64,000 nt of DNA. It comes from Agrypnia vestita. Taxonomy: Eukaryota > Arthropoda > Insecta > Trichoptera > Phryganeidae. Shown here piece after piece: positions 34,078 to 46,495 of the stretch. The position numbers and the translations under genes were made by a program. The notes below the pieces were generated by a model that was not told the DNA's origin, did not search any database, and was given only the letters and a program-made list of their open reading frames with translations. The stretch covers positions 1 to 64,000 of the forward strand of contig JADDOH010010044.1 of NCBI GenBank assembly GCA_016648135.1, in the 5' to 3' direction. Positions within the stretch are counted from its first letter, which is position 1, and each line of letters starts with the position of its first letter.

Positions 34078-34600
34078 TTTATTTTATTTTATTTAGTTTA
34101 GCGCAAACACAAGCATGACATGCCCATACATGGATTTTTATAGAATTGTGGGCTCTTTGTGTCTATTTTTATGCTTCATATAAAATTTTTTGAAATACTG
34201 AAATCTCACGAAGTATTGTCGAGATTTAGAGATTTTTCTTAATTGTTCGTATTTAGTAAAGTCTACTTCTTGAAGTTTACTTTGTGACAACAATGCTTTG
34301 AAGGATTTTACACCAAGGAGTGTAGTGGTCCAGTACCACGGTAGTTATTAAAATTAATATTTCATTCAGCCTTTTGTTTTAAATGTATTGGTATACAGCC
34401 TTTGGGGTTAATTTTATTTATATCAGATATTTGGAAGTTTGGCATAAGGCGTTAATTTTATATAATTTTGTAACAGGTGGTAGTTTAAATTCTTTAAATA
34501 AATCTACAGTTAGGAAGTCATAAGGTTTTTTATGAATGATTTTAAAAATTATTATTATCTAAATTACAATTAATATTCATAGGTAAGAAATTATCAAGTA
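34078..34600 (-). mobile_element. Probable LINE 3' end
   Basis: Minus strand reads LGVKSFKALLSQSKLQEVDF and RKISKSRQYFVRFQYFKK, then UTR and a (TAAAA)n-like tail at the low-coordinate end. Family uncertain. Confidence 0.45.
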
Positions 34601-35110
34601 AATTAATCGATATCGTAATACTCGTATTAGAAATAACACAATTTTCCAAATCTAATTTTCTAAAATCTGACCACAGAAATCAAAAATATACCTTCGGAAC
34701 AAAACAATCAGATGTCCACTATATTGTATGTAACTCATGTATATTTCGAAGGAAACATTTCACTCAAATGCAAAATATTAGTTTCCCTTCAAAATTCCCT
34801 GCGGGCGACTCGCAGAAGATCGTCGGGATTTCATGTTCAAGATTAGTGTTCAGAATTCGTCCTTGGATGTCGTTTAAGCGTCACTTTTTCTAAACTGGAC
34901 TTCTTCTATATTTAAACTACAAACCCTTTTTTATTAACCAACGTGTTGAAACGTTTAGTAAAATAGTTTGACGTTTTAACTTTAAAAAACCATCGTTATG
35001 AACAGAAAGATTTTAATCTTTAAATCATGTAGGTTTTGAATAAATCTTACGCAGGCACCAGAAATAGAATTGTTTCAATTGCAATTTTTGACAATATAAA
35101 TTGACTTTTA
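34600..35110. other. Unique-looking stretch, no gene seen
   Basis: Mixed AT-rich DNA with a short GC-richer patch at 34795-34870. No repeat partner or frame. Confidence 0.3.
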
Positions 35111-35126
35111 AGTTAATTATTTAAAA

Positions 35127-35322
35127 TTCTTCTTCTTCTTCTTCTTCTTCTTCTTCTTCTTCTTCTTCTTCTTCTTCTTCTTCTTCTTCTTCTTCTTCTT
35201 CTTCTTCTTCTTCTTCTTCTTCTTCTTCTTCTTCTTCTTCTTCTTCTTCTTCTTCTTCTTCTTCTTCTTCTTCTTCTTCTTCTTCTTCTTCTTCTTCTTC
35301 TTCTTCTTCTTCTTCTTCTTCT
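35127..35322 (+). repeat. (TTC)n microsatellite, about 65 units
   Basis: Uninterrupted trinucleotide run of about 196 bp. On the minus strand it is (GAA)n and continues directly from the end of a LINE ORF, so it is best explained as that element's expanded 3' tail. The long Glu and Arg frames across it are artefacts. Confidence 0.98.
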
Positions 35323-35545
35323 ACTTCTCTCCACTGATGGATATAGGCCTCTTCCAACTTCTTCCACTCGTCTTGACCCCTCCATATTACTAGTGGCATA
35401 CACTCCTTTTACTTGTCCAAGGCCTCCTCAATATTCTTGGCTCCAATCTGGTGTCGCTCTGTCTAGTGTTATGTCCTGCCCATTACCACGTCAGTTTTAC
35501 AACAAGTTCCATGACGTGGGCAACTTTAGTTATTTTTTATGAATT
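35323..35545 (-). mobile_element. RTE-like LINE 3' terminus feeding into the (GAA)n tract
   Basis: Minus strand: 'RGQDEWKKLEEAYIHQWREV' is the usual last segment of RTE-like ORFs (compare DREEWRKLEEAF at 55022-55249). Preceded by eroded coding sequence to about 35545. Confidence 0.75.
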
Positions 35546-35959
35546 TTTTTTTTTTTTAATGTATTTAAATAATTTAAAGTTATTTAAAATTATTTTTCTT
35601 CTTGTAGCTCTACAGCTCTTGGCCTCCGTCAGTGCTGGCCTCCATAAATTATTTAAAATAATGTACCTAAATACCTTAATTCTCCTTCAAATTTCTACAA
35701 TATTTTAATAAATTTATTAGACTATTATCAAAGCGACTAAATTTGTAATATTCTATATGTCGTTTAACAGAAGATAAGTTAGAAATATTAGAAAAATACA
35801 CACATTTTTTTGTTTATTTCCATAACTATTGATCAATAGTATGAGAATAAGTAAAATCATCATCATCATCAAAATCATCAAAATCAAAAGTATGGAAATA
35901 AACAAAAAAAAAAGTATTATTTATATTCCAATATATTAGAACATAGACGTTAGTTAGAA

Positions 35960-36232
35960 CGTTTTAGAAACCTTGTAACAGGGTTTTAATCATTTTATTT
36001 AACTTGTATTTAAACGAATGAATTTTCCGTAATCGATATAAGTTACTGTAATGATAGTCCAACGTTTTGTAAAAAATAATTCATAAATATTGAATAAATG
36101 CAAGCAAACTTTGAAGTCGCGTGTCTCCATAACTATTGAAATTGGGTCATGATTGCTTGATCATTTTCGACTCACAATCAAGGCAGAAATATAATGCTGC
36201 GAGGCTATTTATGTTTTCCAAATAACCCTGTA
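35960..36232 (+). mobile_element. Foldback element F, copy 5 (right half only)
   Basis: 'atgatagtccaacgttttgt', 'ccataactattga', 'ttttcgactca', 'ctgcgaggctatttatgttt', 'tccaaataaccctgta' equal the right arm of 42088-42414. The left arm is absent. Confidence 0.8.
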
Positions 36233-36234
36233 TA

Positions 36235-36657
36235 TCTTTAGTAAAACATTGGAGTATATCTGTAGGATTCAAAGAAATGCTTTGTGATTTTAAGATAAAA
36301 ACCGTCTCCAAAGAATTCTGAAATTTTTGGCCATATTCCAATAAGAGTGAAAGTCTTGAGGAATTCAGCGCGATGGGAAATTTGCCAGGAAATAGACCAC
36401 GCGACCGATCCTTTGTGTAAGGTTAACTGAAAGAAGCAGCAGGATGCGCAATACACAAAGCCATCTATTTGCTGAAGACTTTGATTAAGAAATTGTCTCG
36501 AGGAGATCGGAGACCATTCCTGAAATATTCGATGAGAAATTGAAAAAATCGTCACGATCGTAGAACAATGACGGATGTGCAAAAATTCCATATTGACTTT
36601 TTTGGATCGTTAAAAAGTGAAAAAAAGAAGCCATCCAATGGTATATAAAAATGTATT
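36235..36657. other. Unassigned stretch
   Basis: A 117-codon minus frame (36238-36591) is open but has no recognisable domain. The block 'gatcgtagaacaatga' at 36557 recurs at 37276 on the far side of repeat A copy 3, suggesting A inserted into, or beside, a duplicated sequence. Confidence 0.35.
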
Positions 36658-37212
36658 TTTACTCCCTTTCTTTCAACTCGTAGCGTCTGCTTGTCAACTT
36701 GTCGTCTTGTCTGCTTATCTGACGAAAAAAATTTGGATCAATTTTCAACCCTTTTCCCGTGATCCAATCGAGCTGAAACTTGGCAAGTAGACTCGTGGCG
36801 ACGATCAAGAAGATCCATCAAATTTTCTTAAAAAAAATTATTAATTATAGTATAATTTCGAGTTTTTAGAAATTTTATTGGTTTTTTCAAATTGGAATCA
36901 TTAGAAAAGTTTGATTACTAGCAACGGCGGCCCAATAACGTCGCGGAATATTTTCTAAATTTGTATCGGTATACATAATAGGTACTTCACTTTGAATTTC
37001 GAAAATCTAAATTGACTGACAAATGTTTTTAGAAGAGAATTTAGAATTCAAAGCATGAAGTGTCTTATCAAAGCTCAAAACATCTGACATTTTAGAAATA
37101 TATTAAATTACTGTAAGTTTAGTGTTATGTTATATGTTTTAATTGGTCTTTAATTGTTGTTATATTTTACAAGAAAAGGAGTATAATAAAAACTTAGTTT
37201 TTATGGGTTAGT
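36658..37212 (+). mobile_element. Repeat A, copy 3 (longest)
   Basis: Starts 'actccctttctttcaactcg', has 'gatccaatcgagctgaaact' and 'agactcgtggcgacgatcaa', ends 'gagtataataaaaacttagt'. About 555 bp, with extra internal sequence after 36900 not present in the shorter copies, so it may be nearest to the parental element. Confidence 0.8.
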
Positions 37213-37644
37213 TTTTTATTCATTAATTTAACCGTTATTATACGAAGTCGGTATAACGACGGTTCTGATTTCCGATCGTAGAACAATGCAGCATGTGTAA
37301 AAATGTCGTTGTAGTGCGCTGACTGTATTGGAGGTTTGAAAGATATTAACTTTAAATAACTAACCCAAGTTTCAAAGGAAAATCTCTTGTAGTTATCGAG
37401 CTATGACATAAAATGTCTTCAAACTGCTCTCCTGTAAACTTGAGAAAAATCACATGTGTCGTTATTCTACGATTATGACGAAATGTGTTCAGATTTAATT
37501 GGTGATAAAACTATTAGAAAAAGATGTTGGATTGGATCATTTATATAGAGCCATTTTCATGAGTACTCACCTCAAGGGCGGGCAACAACATACCTCACAA
37601 TTCTTTTTAAAGACCTCTGACTGCTAGTATAAGTAATTAATATT

Positions 37645-38480
37645 ATCACGGGTCGTGGCTAGGTAGACAAATGCAAACGCTGGAAAATAATTAGCAATTT
37701 ATTAATAAATGATTAATTAAATTATTCAATGCACAACGTCACTTAACTCGAATTATAGCTATTTTTAAATCACACTATTTCATAAAACATCACTTGTGGG
37801 GTATAAAGACAGCAATATCAAAAAAACTAAAAAAATGTTTTGAATGCTGTCACCGAGGATAACTAATTTAAAATGTACTGAATCCTAGATTTTATGTATC
37901 TACCCTTGCAAAATTATGTTTCCTATAAATTTATAGCCCGTGTTTCCTATAAAACCTCGAATTCTGCACATTATAAGATTCCTCGACAACTGCATTAATT
38001 TCTTTTTGGATATTGCTGCCTTTGCTTTTATACCCCACACATCTAAACTCGTTATTATCGCTGGGTAACACTTATTTATCGCTCGTAGAATATTCAATTC
38101 TCGCTCACAGAAGTCGCACTGGTTTATTTCGCCACTTAGGTAATCCGCTCGATTATTTCACCGGTATCTATCGCTTCGATTATCTCACGAATGGCCATCG
38201 CCACGCGGGCGACTCTACACCAAACTAATTTTCAAAACACGACTCAAATGAACTATGGCCGCGATACGGCTTTGCTTTTATAGCAAAAACGTTGACTATC
38301 CGATCATTCCAGACTTTGTAGTTTGTTCCCGTCGCTTCTTGGCTGTTCTAGACGTTTCTCAGATATTGTGCTTAATTCCAGAGTGTGATAGTGTGTTCCA
38401 GAATGTAGTGGAAGGTCCTAGAGGTTTGGATATTATCATCGTCATTGACATTATGAGGGATTCTCTGCGTAATCTCTTTT
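37645..38480 (+). mobile_element. Repeat H, copy 3, interrupted by MITE G
   Basis: 'tatcacgggtcgtggc', 'agacaaatgcaaacgctgga', then after MITE G 'tatcgctgggtaacacttat', 'ctggtttatttcgccactta' and 'gttcccgtcgcttcttggct'. With G removed, about 590 bp, matching copy 1. Confidence 0.78.
37795..38039 (+). mobile_element. MITE G, copy 2 (complete)
   Basis: 245 bp with terminal inverted repeats: TGTGGGGTATAAA at the left, TTTATACCCCACA at the right, with 'gacagcaatatc' / 'gatattgctgcc' inside. Inserted within repeat H copy 3. No clear target duplication. Confidence 0.85.
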
Positions 38481-40330
38481 GCCATTTCGTTACAACATAA
38501 ATAATTTACCAAGAAACGATGTTTGTACGACATTAGGCAAGTTATTTGACAGAATTGGAACCACAAAAAGCATTGATATCAGGCAAGAAACAGAGAACTA
38601 TGTATAGCAAAAAAGTGTTACATTTTCTATACTAGTTGGAGATTGTCAGAATAAGATAATTTTCACTGCATTATAAAAAAATTTTTGTAGGATTATAACG
38701 AGTAAAATGCTAAAGGTTTAGCTTCTACTTTAATACTTCAATGCTATAAAATGATTTTCGAAAATTTACATTTTTTCCTTAACGATTAAAGATCTTTAAA
38801 AGAAGTTTAGAAAGCTAAACTTAATCTTTTAAAAGGTTTCGATAGTCGGTACAATGCTTATAAATATAAATATTTGAAAAATTCAGTTCACAGTATTTAA
38901 AAAAAATATATAAATATGAACAATGTTCTAATTTTTAAATATTTGAATTTATTCATTTTTCTGTTTAAAAAATGTACTTTCTCAATTAAAACCTAATACT
39001 AGAGTGTAATTTATAATATTCCTTTCAAATTTGCCTTAGAAAAATGAGTAGGCAAAGAGGGGAACTTTTATATAAAAGCGATAGGGCTATTATCGAAGGT
39101 TTTTTATCCATTGTAGTTTTAGGTGAAAAGCTTATAATATTAATCTTATACAACGGATAATAGTACCTATCTGCAACATGCTAGCCAATCCTGATGCTTG
39201 TGGAGAGTATAGATCAGATAGTACAATAGAGATGATGAATGAACACGTACATAGATAAATCGTACAGATGAAGTTGATGAATTTCAATAAATTGCAAAAA
39301 AGAAAAAAGAAAACACCTCCATTTATATTTTATTTTGAAGTATATTATTAAATCTAACGAATAGCGTTCGACGCAAATATGCAAGTCATTGAAATTGCAA
39401 TTAATATTTTTCTGCAATAACTACCGGGTTTGGAGTTCTCAGATACATTGCATTCAATACGCTCAAATTCAAAGTTTTCAAAGCTGTCAAAGTGAAATTA
39501 TTGTATAACTGAAGAAAATATACAAGGTTCATAGCAATTTTACACCACTGACAGATAAAATATCTCTTCATGGGAGCCTTCGTAGACACATTTTTCATTG
39601 TTTTCTCTTACCAATTTTTTTTTATTGTTTAGTACAAAATGAGAAAGACTGATTTTGATGATAATTTTTATTTTTTATATATTTTTTTTTAATGTAAATC
39701 TTCTGTATTATAGAGATTTCAATATCTCATTGACATCTTTTTGGATATGGCTTTTGAAAATTCGCTGGATAAATATTTACTACATGCCTCGTAAACTTTA
39801 TTATACAGCATCATTTCACATCACAACCAGACCTTGAACTTAAAATAATACACTGACGAACCCTAGAATTAAATATACACTTAAGTCCGCTTTAACAGAA
39901 CAAAATTAAAAGTATTTTTTCACACGCGATCGATCCGAAGCAGTTTGTTTTTAAAACATCAAAACAATACCGACTATCACTTGCGGGGAAGTCCCGTGTG
40001 CATGCGAATTTGAGTACCTTTAGTTACCGGGTGCCTAATGTTTTTAATACATAGATACTGGGTCGGCGCAGAAAATGCGCTAGGCCAAAACGCGCAAAAT
40101 CAATTTATATATATAAAAAGAAACCCGTGTTTCCCTACCCGCCAAGTTTTCTCCACAACCAGCCACAACCACCCACCGGTGGTTATGGTGGTGGATAGTC
40201 CTTTGTGTCACATCGAAAAAATGCGAGTTTGGATGGGGTGGAAGGAGAAGGTTCTAGAAAATTCCCGAAAGCTCTATAAGGTTCTAAGCTGAGTGGCGGA
40301 ATGTATCGGTGTGTCTAGAAGGTACATTCG
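38480..40330. other. AT-rich stretch, no gene seen
   Basis: No frame with a recognisable domain. 40040-40300 is GC-richer ('accacccaccggtggttatg') and may belong to the repeat K relative that follows. Confidence 0.3.
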
Positions 40331-40334
40331 ATAA

Positions 40335-40466
40335 ATTTTGCTCTAAAAACCTGCTCTAGAAAGATCTGGAAGGAGAATGTTCTAGAAGGTTCGCGAAAGT
40401 TGTATGACGATCCAAACAGTGAACTAAAAATCTACGCGTGCGAAGCCGTGCGGGCACAGCCAGTAC
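40335..40466 (-). repeat. Lepidopteran dispersed repeat K, copy 3 (fragment)
   Basis: On plus: 'aaaaatctacgcgtgcgaag', 'ccgtgcgggcacagccagta', the reverse complement of the K opening. Preceded by 'ttctagaaggtt' motifs. Confidence 0.65.
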
Positions 40467-40934
40467 AAAAATATAAATCAAACCGTGGAAATAAATATCA
40501 ATACGGTGTCGCGTATTCTGTACAGTTTTAATTGTGCCAAATAAATAACGAATTACATAGCTCGACTCTGACGCCCCCTAACCCAGCATAGCATTCCACC
40601 TAACCCCCCCCTCTTCCCTTCATCAGGCCACGTGGCTTACGAACGCTTCCTTCATACAATTGTCCCACATTTGAATGTAGTCCTCATCCTGGTACCAGTT
40701 GATTTTGTATTAATCTTTTTGCAGCCATCTTTGACCTCCATTAAACTCTGCCGGTAGTACCCGTCTTGCACAAAGGAACATTTAACTGCAGGTGGCTAAC
40801 TAACTGAAACTTTTGGGGACCTTTGTTTAACAAGAAGGCCCCCAAAATTATCGTATCACAATTAAGAACGGCAACATAGATACAGAGGCGAGGTCAAGCG
40901 AGTCAAAATTTTATTTTTCTTCGCTTTCTCTTTT

Positions 40935-41215
40935 TATTCCCTTTCTTTTAACTCGTAGCGTCTGTTTGATTGATTGACGAAAAAACTTTGGATCGATTTT
41001 TAACACTTTTCCCGCGATCCAATCGAGCTGAAACTTTGCAAGCAGACTCGTGGCGACGATGAAAATAATCTATCAAATTATCATTAAAAAAAAATATCGT
41101 TTAATTTAATGTTTTTTTTCATACAGCTGAGTAATGACTCCGACGCGTCTCATAGACACGAAACCTGATTAAATAAGAAAGGGAGTATTGTAAAAACTTG
41201 GTTTTTATGGTTTAC
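40935..41215 (+). mobile_element. Repeat A, copy 4
   Basis: 'attccctttcttttaactcg', 'gatccaatcgagctgaaact', 'agactcgtggcgacgatgaa', ends 'aagaaagggagtattgtaaa' and 'aacttggtttttatgg'. Terminal AAGAAAGGGA / TCCCTTTCTT is mirrored. Confidence 0.85.
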
Positions 41216-41643
41216 TTTTGTTTATTGATTTTACTTTGCTCTTCTAAGTTATTAGTGGGAATCTCTGGAAAGCGGGGTAATTATGACATTGGAAGGTTTA
41301 TAAAGATTGATAGCTTTAGGATCGCGAATTTGGTAATCTAAATACTCAGTCTGTTTAACCTGAATAACACTGAACGAATTGAGGTTACAGGTGAAATTAC
41401 GCTTACAAGATTAAATACTTCTAATCTGTCTTAAGACCAAGAACAGAATGGTGGAAAATAGTTGTTGCAAGCTGCACTAAACATGCCATCCATCTCCTGA
41501 TAGGTTGCTCACGTATTAAGATTTAGGGTCGATCTAGTTTCTTGCCTGTGATCACCATCAATACGTCCTCTAATAAATACAGTCTCAAGATGACAAATAT
41601 CTTTTATCACTTTGAGAACTTTTACACAATAATTGATACAAAC

Positions 41644-42076
41644 AGGGTGTCTCATAGCTGGTAGCGAAAACTTTACAGGTGGATTCCTGCCTTGATAGTG
41701 AGTGAGTCGAAAATTTTCAAGCAACCAAGACCTATCAAATATTGCATTTTTTCAATATTTCTGACTTTTTTTTGGCAAAAAGTTGAACAATCATTACAGT
41801 AACTTATATGGATTATGAAAAAATCATTCACTTTAATACGTCTAATAAAATGATAAAAACCTCTCAAAAATAGATATTTTCACAGGGTTTTTATCATTTA
41901 ATTTGAGTTCTATTAAAGTGAATGATTTATTCATAATCGATATGAGTTATTGTAATGATAGTTCAACTTTTTGCATAAAATAAGGCATTAAATAGGTGAT
42001 AGTTGCTGGAACATTTTCGACTCATTATCAGGGCAGGAATCCACCTGTAACGTTTTTGCTTCTAGCTATGAGACAT
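41644..42076. mobile_element. Foldback element F, copy 2
   Basis: Left end acagggtgtctcatagctgg, mirrored right end 'agctatgagacattctgt'. Arms with 'acaggtggattcctgc' / 'gcaggaatccacctgt'. Centre near 41880. Confidence 0.88.
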
Positions 42077-42087
42077 TCTGTACATAT

Positions 42088-42414
42088 ACAGGGTTATTTG
42101 GAAAAAGTTAATAACCTCGCAGGACTATATTCCTGCCTTGATTATGAGTCGAAAATGTTCAAGCTGTTATGACCTAATATCAATAGTTAAGGAGATATGC
42201 GACATCAAAGTTTTCATTTTTTTCTCAATATTTCTGACTTATTTTTTGTAAAACGTTGGACTATCATTACAGTTCAACGTTTTACAAAAAATAAGTCCAT
42301 ATCTCCTTAACTATTGATATTAGGTCATAATAGCCTGAACATTTTCGACTCATAATCAAGGCAGGAATATAGTCCTGCGAGGTTATTAATGTTTTCCAAA
42401 TAACCCTGTATAGT
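42088..42414. mobile_element. Foldback element F, copy 1
   Basis: Left end tacagggttatttggaaaaa and right end ttttccaaataaccctgta are mirrored, with TA on both sides. Arms meet almost without loop near 42270 ('ggactatcattacagttcaa'). Eleven bases separate it from F copy 2. Confidence 0.9.
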
Positions 42415-42599
42415 GGATAAAGCGTTTTTAATAATTCTTTGTATATAATTCAATTTTTGTTTCTACGGCCTGATCATGTGGAAAACACTGCCACTAAAGA
42501 ATCCCCTGGATCCACTTCTCATCCGCAAGCTTTCCTCCATGACAAGCACAGTCCCACTTAGCTTGAGTCATCAAGACTTAACGATCCTGCACGAAACTA

Positions 42600-43330
42600 G
42601 CCACTAGCGAAGGAAAAACTATGTTTCGGAATGAAGACTACAACACGCACACGTTCACCAGTTTGAATACTACAAAGTGCGCGCTACATTTTTAGTAGGT
42701 ACCGAAACATTACGCACTTCATTCACTTCAATAAACTGTATGAATGTATGAAGTGAGTGTATAAGTGAATGAAGTGAATAAAGTGTATGAAGTGAGCTAC
42801 TAATTTACAAAATTGTGCAAGTCGCTAAGTATTATCGTCTACTTCAATGAGCTACAAGAAGTACTACTTCAAAATTTTCAAATCTATGGAGGAGGGGGCT
42901 TGTTTCAGTTTCCAAACTCTTCTTCATTCAGCCACTACAGAAGTTAGATATTTCAGCCGTTTTATCCACATCAAATCCTCAGTCAATTATTTCTGACGAT
43001 GAGAAGGTTTTATCTACATCAACTTCGCAAAAGAATCCACGAAAAATTTCACGTTAATAAAAGAGTCACACTTTAATTTAGTACGCAATTTGAAGTATAT
43101 AGTTTGTAGTGCGCAGTTCACTTACAAACGTGTAAAGTGTACACTTCAGTATAATGCAGTACTACATATTAGTAGTACTGCATTATACTGAAGTATACAC
43201 TTCACACTAGTGTAATAATAATAATCAACACAATAATACTACTAAGTACTATTACAAAATTATATAGTTTGTAGTGCGCAGTTCACTTACAAACGTGTGA
43301 AGTGTATACTTCAGTATAATGCAGCACTAC
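42600..43330 (+). mobile_element. Repeat I, copy 2
   Basis: 'actagcgaaggaaaaac', 'cacacgttcaccagtttgaa', 'tagtaggtaccgaaacatta', 'gtttcagtttccaaactctt', then 'agttcacttacaaacgtgt' twice (about 43112 and 43280). Matches 63705-64000 and 30880-31990. Confidence 0.78.
43138..43205. repeat. Inverted repeat inside repeat I
   Basis: 'gtgtacacttcagtataatg' 'cagtactac' is mirrored by 'gtagtactg' 'cattatactgaagtatacac' around a 6-base centre, with one mismatch. Confidence 0.85.
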
Positions 43331-43339
43331 ATTGTAGTA

Positions 43340-44440
43340 CTTAGTACAGAGTGGACCCATCACTAATAGGCACACCCTCCTCCGATATACAAATGCCATG
43401 TAAATATTGTAAAATTGCACCCTGGTACCAAGATATCTCCCGCTTTCTCTGGACCAAATTTCGCATACATCGTTATTATTAAGGTACTGCGCTCCCCCTG
43501 AAACCCTCATTTTAAATAATGACTAATCTTAACCCCTTTAACGTCGGATATGAATAGTTTTCTATAAAATTGTGCTCCACATCTGCTGGCAACGTCAAAA
43601 CGATTTTAATATCTGTATGGACAATAGTCTTCAATCTGTTATCACAAAAGATGAACGAGAGGTTATAATGTCACACGTTCATATTCTGACATAAATAGGT
43701 ACCTGAATTTATCATTTCTTTACGCCAGCTTGCAAGATTTTAAGGTTCCCTTCATTGCCATCCGTTCAAAGTTTTTTTATCACTCGCAACATATTTCATA
43801 CATGACGATTTAACGGCCAACAGCGCAATGTGAACAAACACAGAATTGCCAACCTGCCGATCACGTTTTTCCTACGCATTTTATGTCGTAAATGTGTCTT
43901 TTTTACACATTAAAAATGTTGTAGTTTTCCTGTGATATTGTTTGTATTTGAAGCTATGTATAAAAGATATATTGACTAAAATTATAATCAGTAAATAGGT
44001 TAATTAAATATAATATTGTCATATAACTATTTCATATTAGAAATGGATTGTTGCCAACGTACGAGTATTTTAATAACAGAATGATACTAAATATGGATTT
44101 TCATTCATGCAATACAGGAAGTAAAAATAAAAATACTTCTCAAAATTTTTAATATACAAAGGACTTTTCGATCACCTACCAAAAATAATACAAAATATAT
44201 TAGTGTAAAAAATTGTTATGCAAAACTTTGAGCGACTAATTTTATACATTAAAATATGTTTTTAATGTAAAAATCAGTTGTAAATTCACGTTTCATGCCA
44301 TTTGTAATATGTTTCAAAATAAGAATTGAAAATAAAATTAAATATTGTTCACTCTATCCTCCCACGGGACGACAGGCCTTCAACAAACATAATATAGGAT
44401 CCATTTATCAGCCAGATCGATTTATTTTATTTTCTATATT
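43340..44440. other. Unassigned stretch, no gene seen
   Basis: 43340-43860 is of moderate GC with no domain in any frame, the remainder AT-rich. Confidence 0.3.
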
Positions 44441-44800
44441 AAGTTTGAGGTTCTTCATCATCATCATCAATGGCTCCGCAGCCCGTTGTGGGCCATGGCT
44501 TCCTCTAACATTCCTCTCCATCTTCCTCTATCCTGACATGTACTCCTCCAATCCGTGAAGCTTATAGTTTTCACATCTTGCCACCATCCAGCCATCGGAG
44601 TTTGGGTCTGCCAACGCTGCGTCTACCTTGGGGCTTTGTGTGGAGAATCTTTTTTGGCATTCTCTATGTACTCATTCTTTCTACATGCCCTGCCCATCAT
44701 AACCTCCCTATTTTGATAAATTGTGTTATGTCGGGCTCATTGTAAATATTGTAGACCTCCTCCTTGTATCGTATTCTCCAAACTTTGAGGTTCTTACCTT
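44440..44800 (-). mobile_element. RTE-like LINE 3' fragment with (ATG)n tail
   Basis: Minus strand: YKEEVYNIYNEPDITQFIKI, GRLWWAGHVERMSTENA, then (shifted) DVKTISFTDWRSTCQDRGRW and EEAMAHNGLRS. This is the Gly-His-Val ... Arg-Trp ... Asp-Arg C-terminus of RTE-like ORFs. Tail is tcatcatcatcatc on plus. Confidence 0.82.
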
Positions 44801-45239
44801 TCTTCAATGGTGCTAAAGTCCAAGTTAAGCCTTGTTATAGATATTCCAATGATTTTAGAGAGTATCGCATGATGTATGCAAGTGACGCGTGATCTGTGGC
44901 AAGCATGTAAGAGTGGCACAAGGTACAAGTAATGAAGTAATATACTTATAGTATATTTTACACCAAATATTACAAATTCTCCAGTACACATTCATTCCTC
45001 TTAGTCGAAATAATAGATCATGTTAAATGAATGTAAGAATTTCTCAAAAATATTATCTCACAATATTAGGTTGATGCGAAATTATACACCGTATTTTCGC
45101 GACGTTTTGTTTTTCAATTTGACGTTTTATTAACATTTGTCTTAATATCGTTGTTTAATAGTTTAGTAAATTAAAATGCGTATCGAAAACTATACACATA
45201 AACGCCACCCTATACTGTACAACTTTGAGCTGCTGTCAT

Positions 45240-45600
45240 TTCGCGATCTTTTTGGTGAAGGTACAATTTTTTAGCGAGATAATCGGAGCGACAGAAATGA
45301 AGCGAAATAATCGAGTTGAGTACCGAAATAAGTAAATGCGACTAATACTCGCGAGAATTGGATGGAATGTTCTAGGAAGTGATAAATAAAGTGTTACCCA
45401 GCGATAATAAGTGTTCACAAACGAGTGATAAATTGCGAAATAGTGTAAATCAAGAAAAGTGTATTAATTTAATTCGTCTTAAGTGACTTTGTCAATTTAC
45501 TAAAAAAGTTGATTACTAATTAATAAATCGCTAATTAATTTCCAGTGTTTTCATTTGCCTCTCGCAGGCACGACCCGTGATAATGCGTGAACCTAACACG
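45240..45600 (-). mobile_element. Repeat H, copy 4
   Basis: 'cgaaataatcgag', 'gttacccagcgataataagt', 'tttgcctctcgcaggcacga' and 'cccgtgataat' match the terminal half of copy 1. Confidence 0.72.
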
Positions 45601-46495
45601 AAGTGCACAGCTCATTGCTGTAATGTTTACACCGAAATTCGTTCTACAAATGTTCCTTTCCGAAACATTGGATTGAACATAGGAAAGAATAAGGAAAACC
45701 TTAAAAAAATTAAAATTTAAAAAAATTGTAACACACTAAGGTCATAAATAAATAGACAGGAGCTGGAAGAAATATTCTAACACAAACTGTAATTGGAGTT
45801 TGTTTTATATTATACCTTTACGAATATTTTCTGTTTCTGTATATTTTTTTTGGTTGTTATGTATATGATCGCTTTTTACTTATTTTCGATTTATATCTTT
45901 TAGTAGTTTAATTTGTTCATATGTATATTATTACTTTTTACTAGATCTTTACTATATTTCTATTTCTTATATATCTTATTTATACTTATATGTATATATT
46001 ATACTAATAATACAACTGCTCTAAAGCTGCAAAAATTAAAATTATATGATTGTTTATTAACTTTACTTATCTGCTAATTTATTATTATTATTTACGTATA
46101 CAGATAAATCTGTTCTATATCTACAAAATTGCTTAATACCTTTCTAGACCATATTATTTAAAATTGCCTGCTAAACATATATATTAATAATATCGTATGT
46201 CGATTATGTTTATTGTGTTACTTATCCATATTCTTATTTTTATATTCTCTTCCCTTTTTTTTCATATTTTTTATTATTTATTTCATGTTTTTATCTGTTA
46301 TGATGCTTTTTATGTCTGAAATATTATTTAAAATAACTGTTACACAGACACTCAGGAACGTGCCCAAGGTTTAGTTGAGTAGCAATTCCAAAAATTCAAG
46401 TTAAAAAATATATATACATGTATATGTATATGTATGTAAATTTCAAGTCTTAATAAATAAAATAAATGAAAATTAAAAAAAAAAGTAACCTATAA
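45600..46495. other. AT-rich stretch, no gene seen
   Basis: Very AT-rich, dominated by T runs. No frame, no repeat partner recognised. Confidence 0.3.

Noticed and set aside
35113..35403. Long poly-Arg and poly-Glu open frames
   Set aside because: They are translations of the (TTC)n/(GAA)n microsatellite joined to a LINE tail, not proteins.
36238..36591. 117-codon minus frame
   Set aside because: No domain, no start context, no splice logic; kept only as an unassigned stretch.
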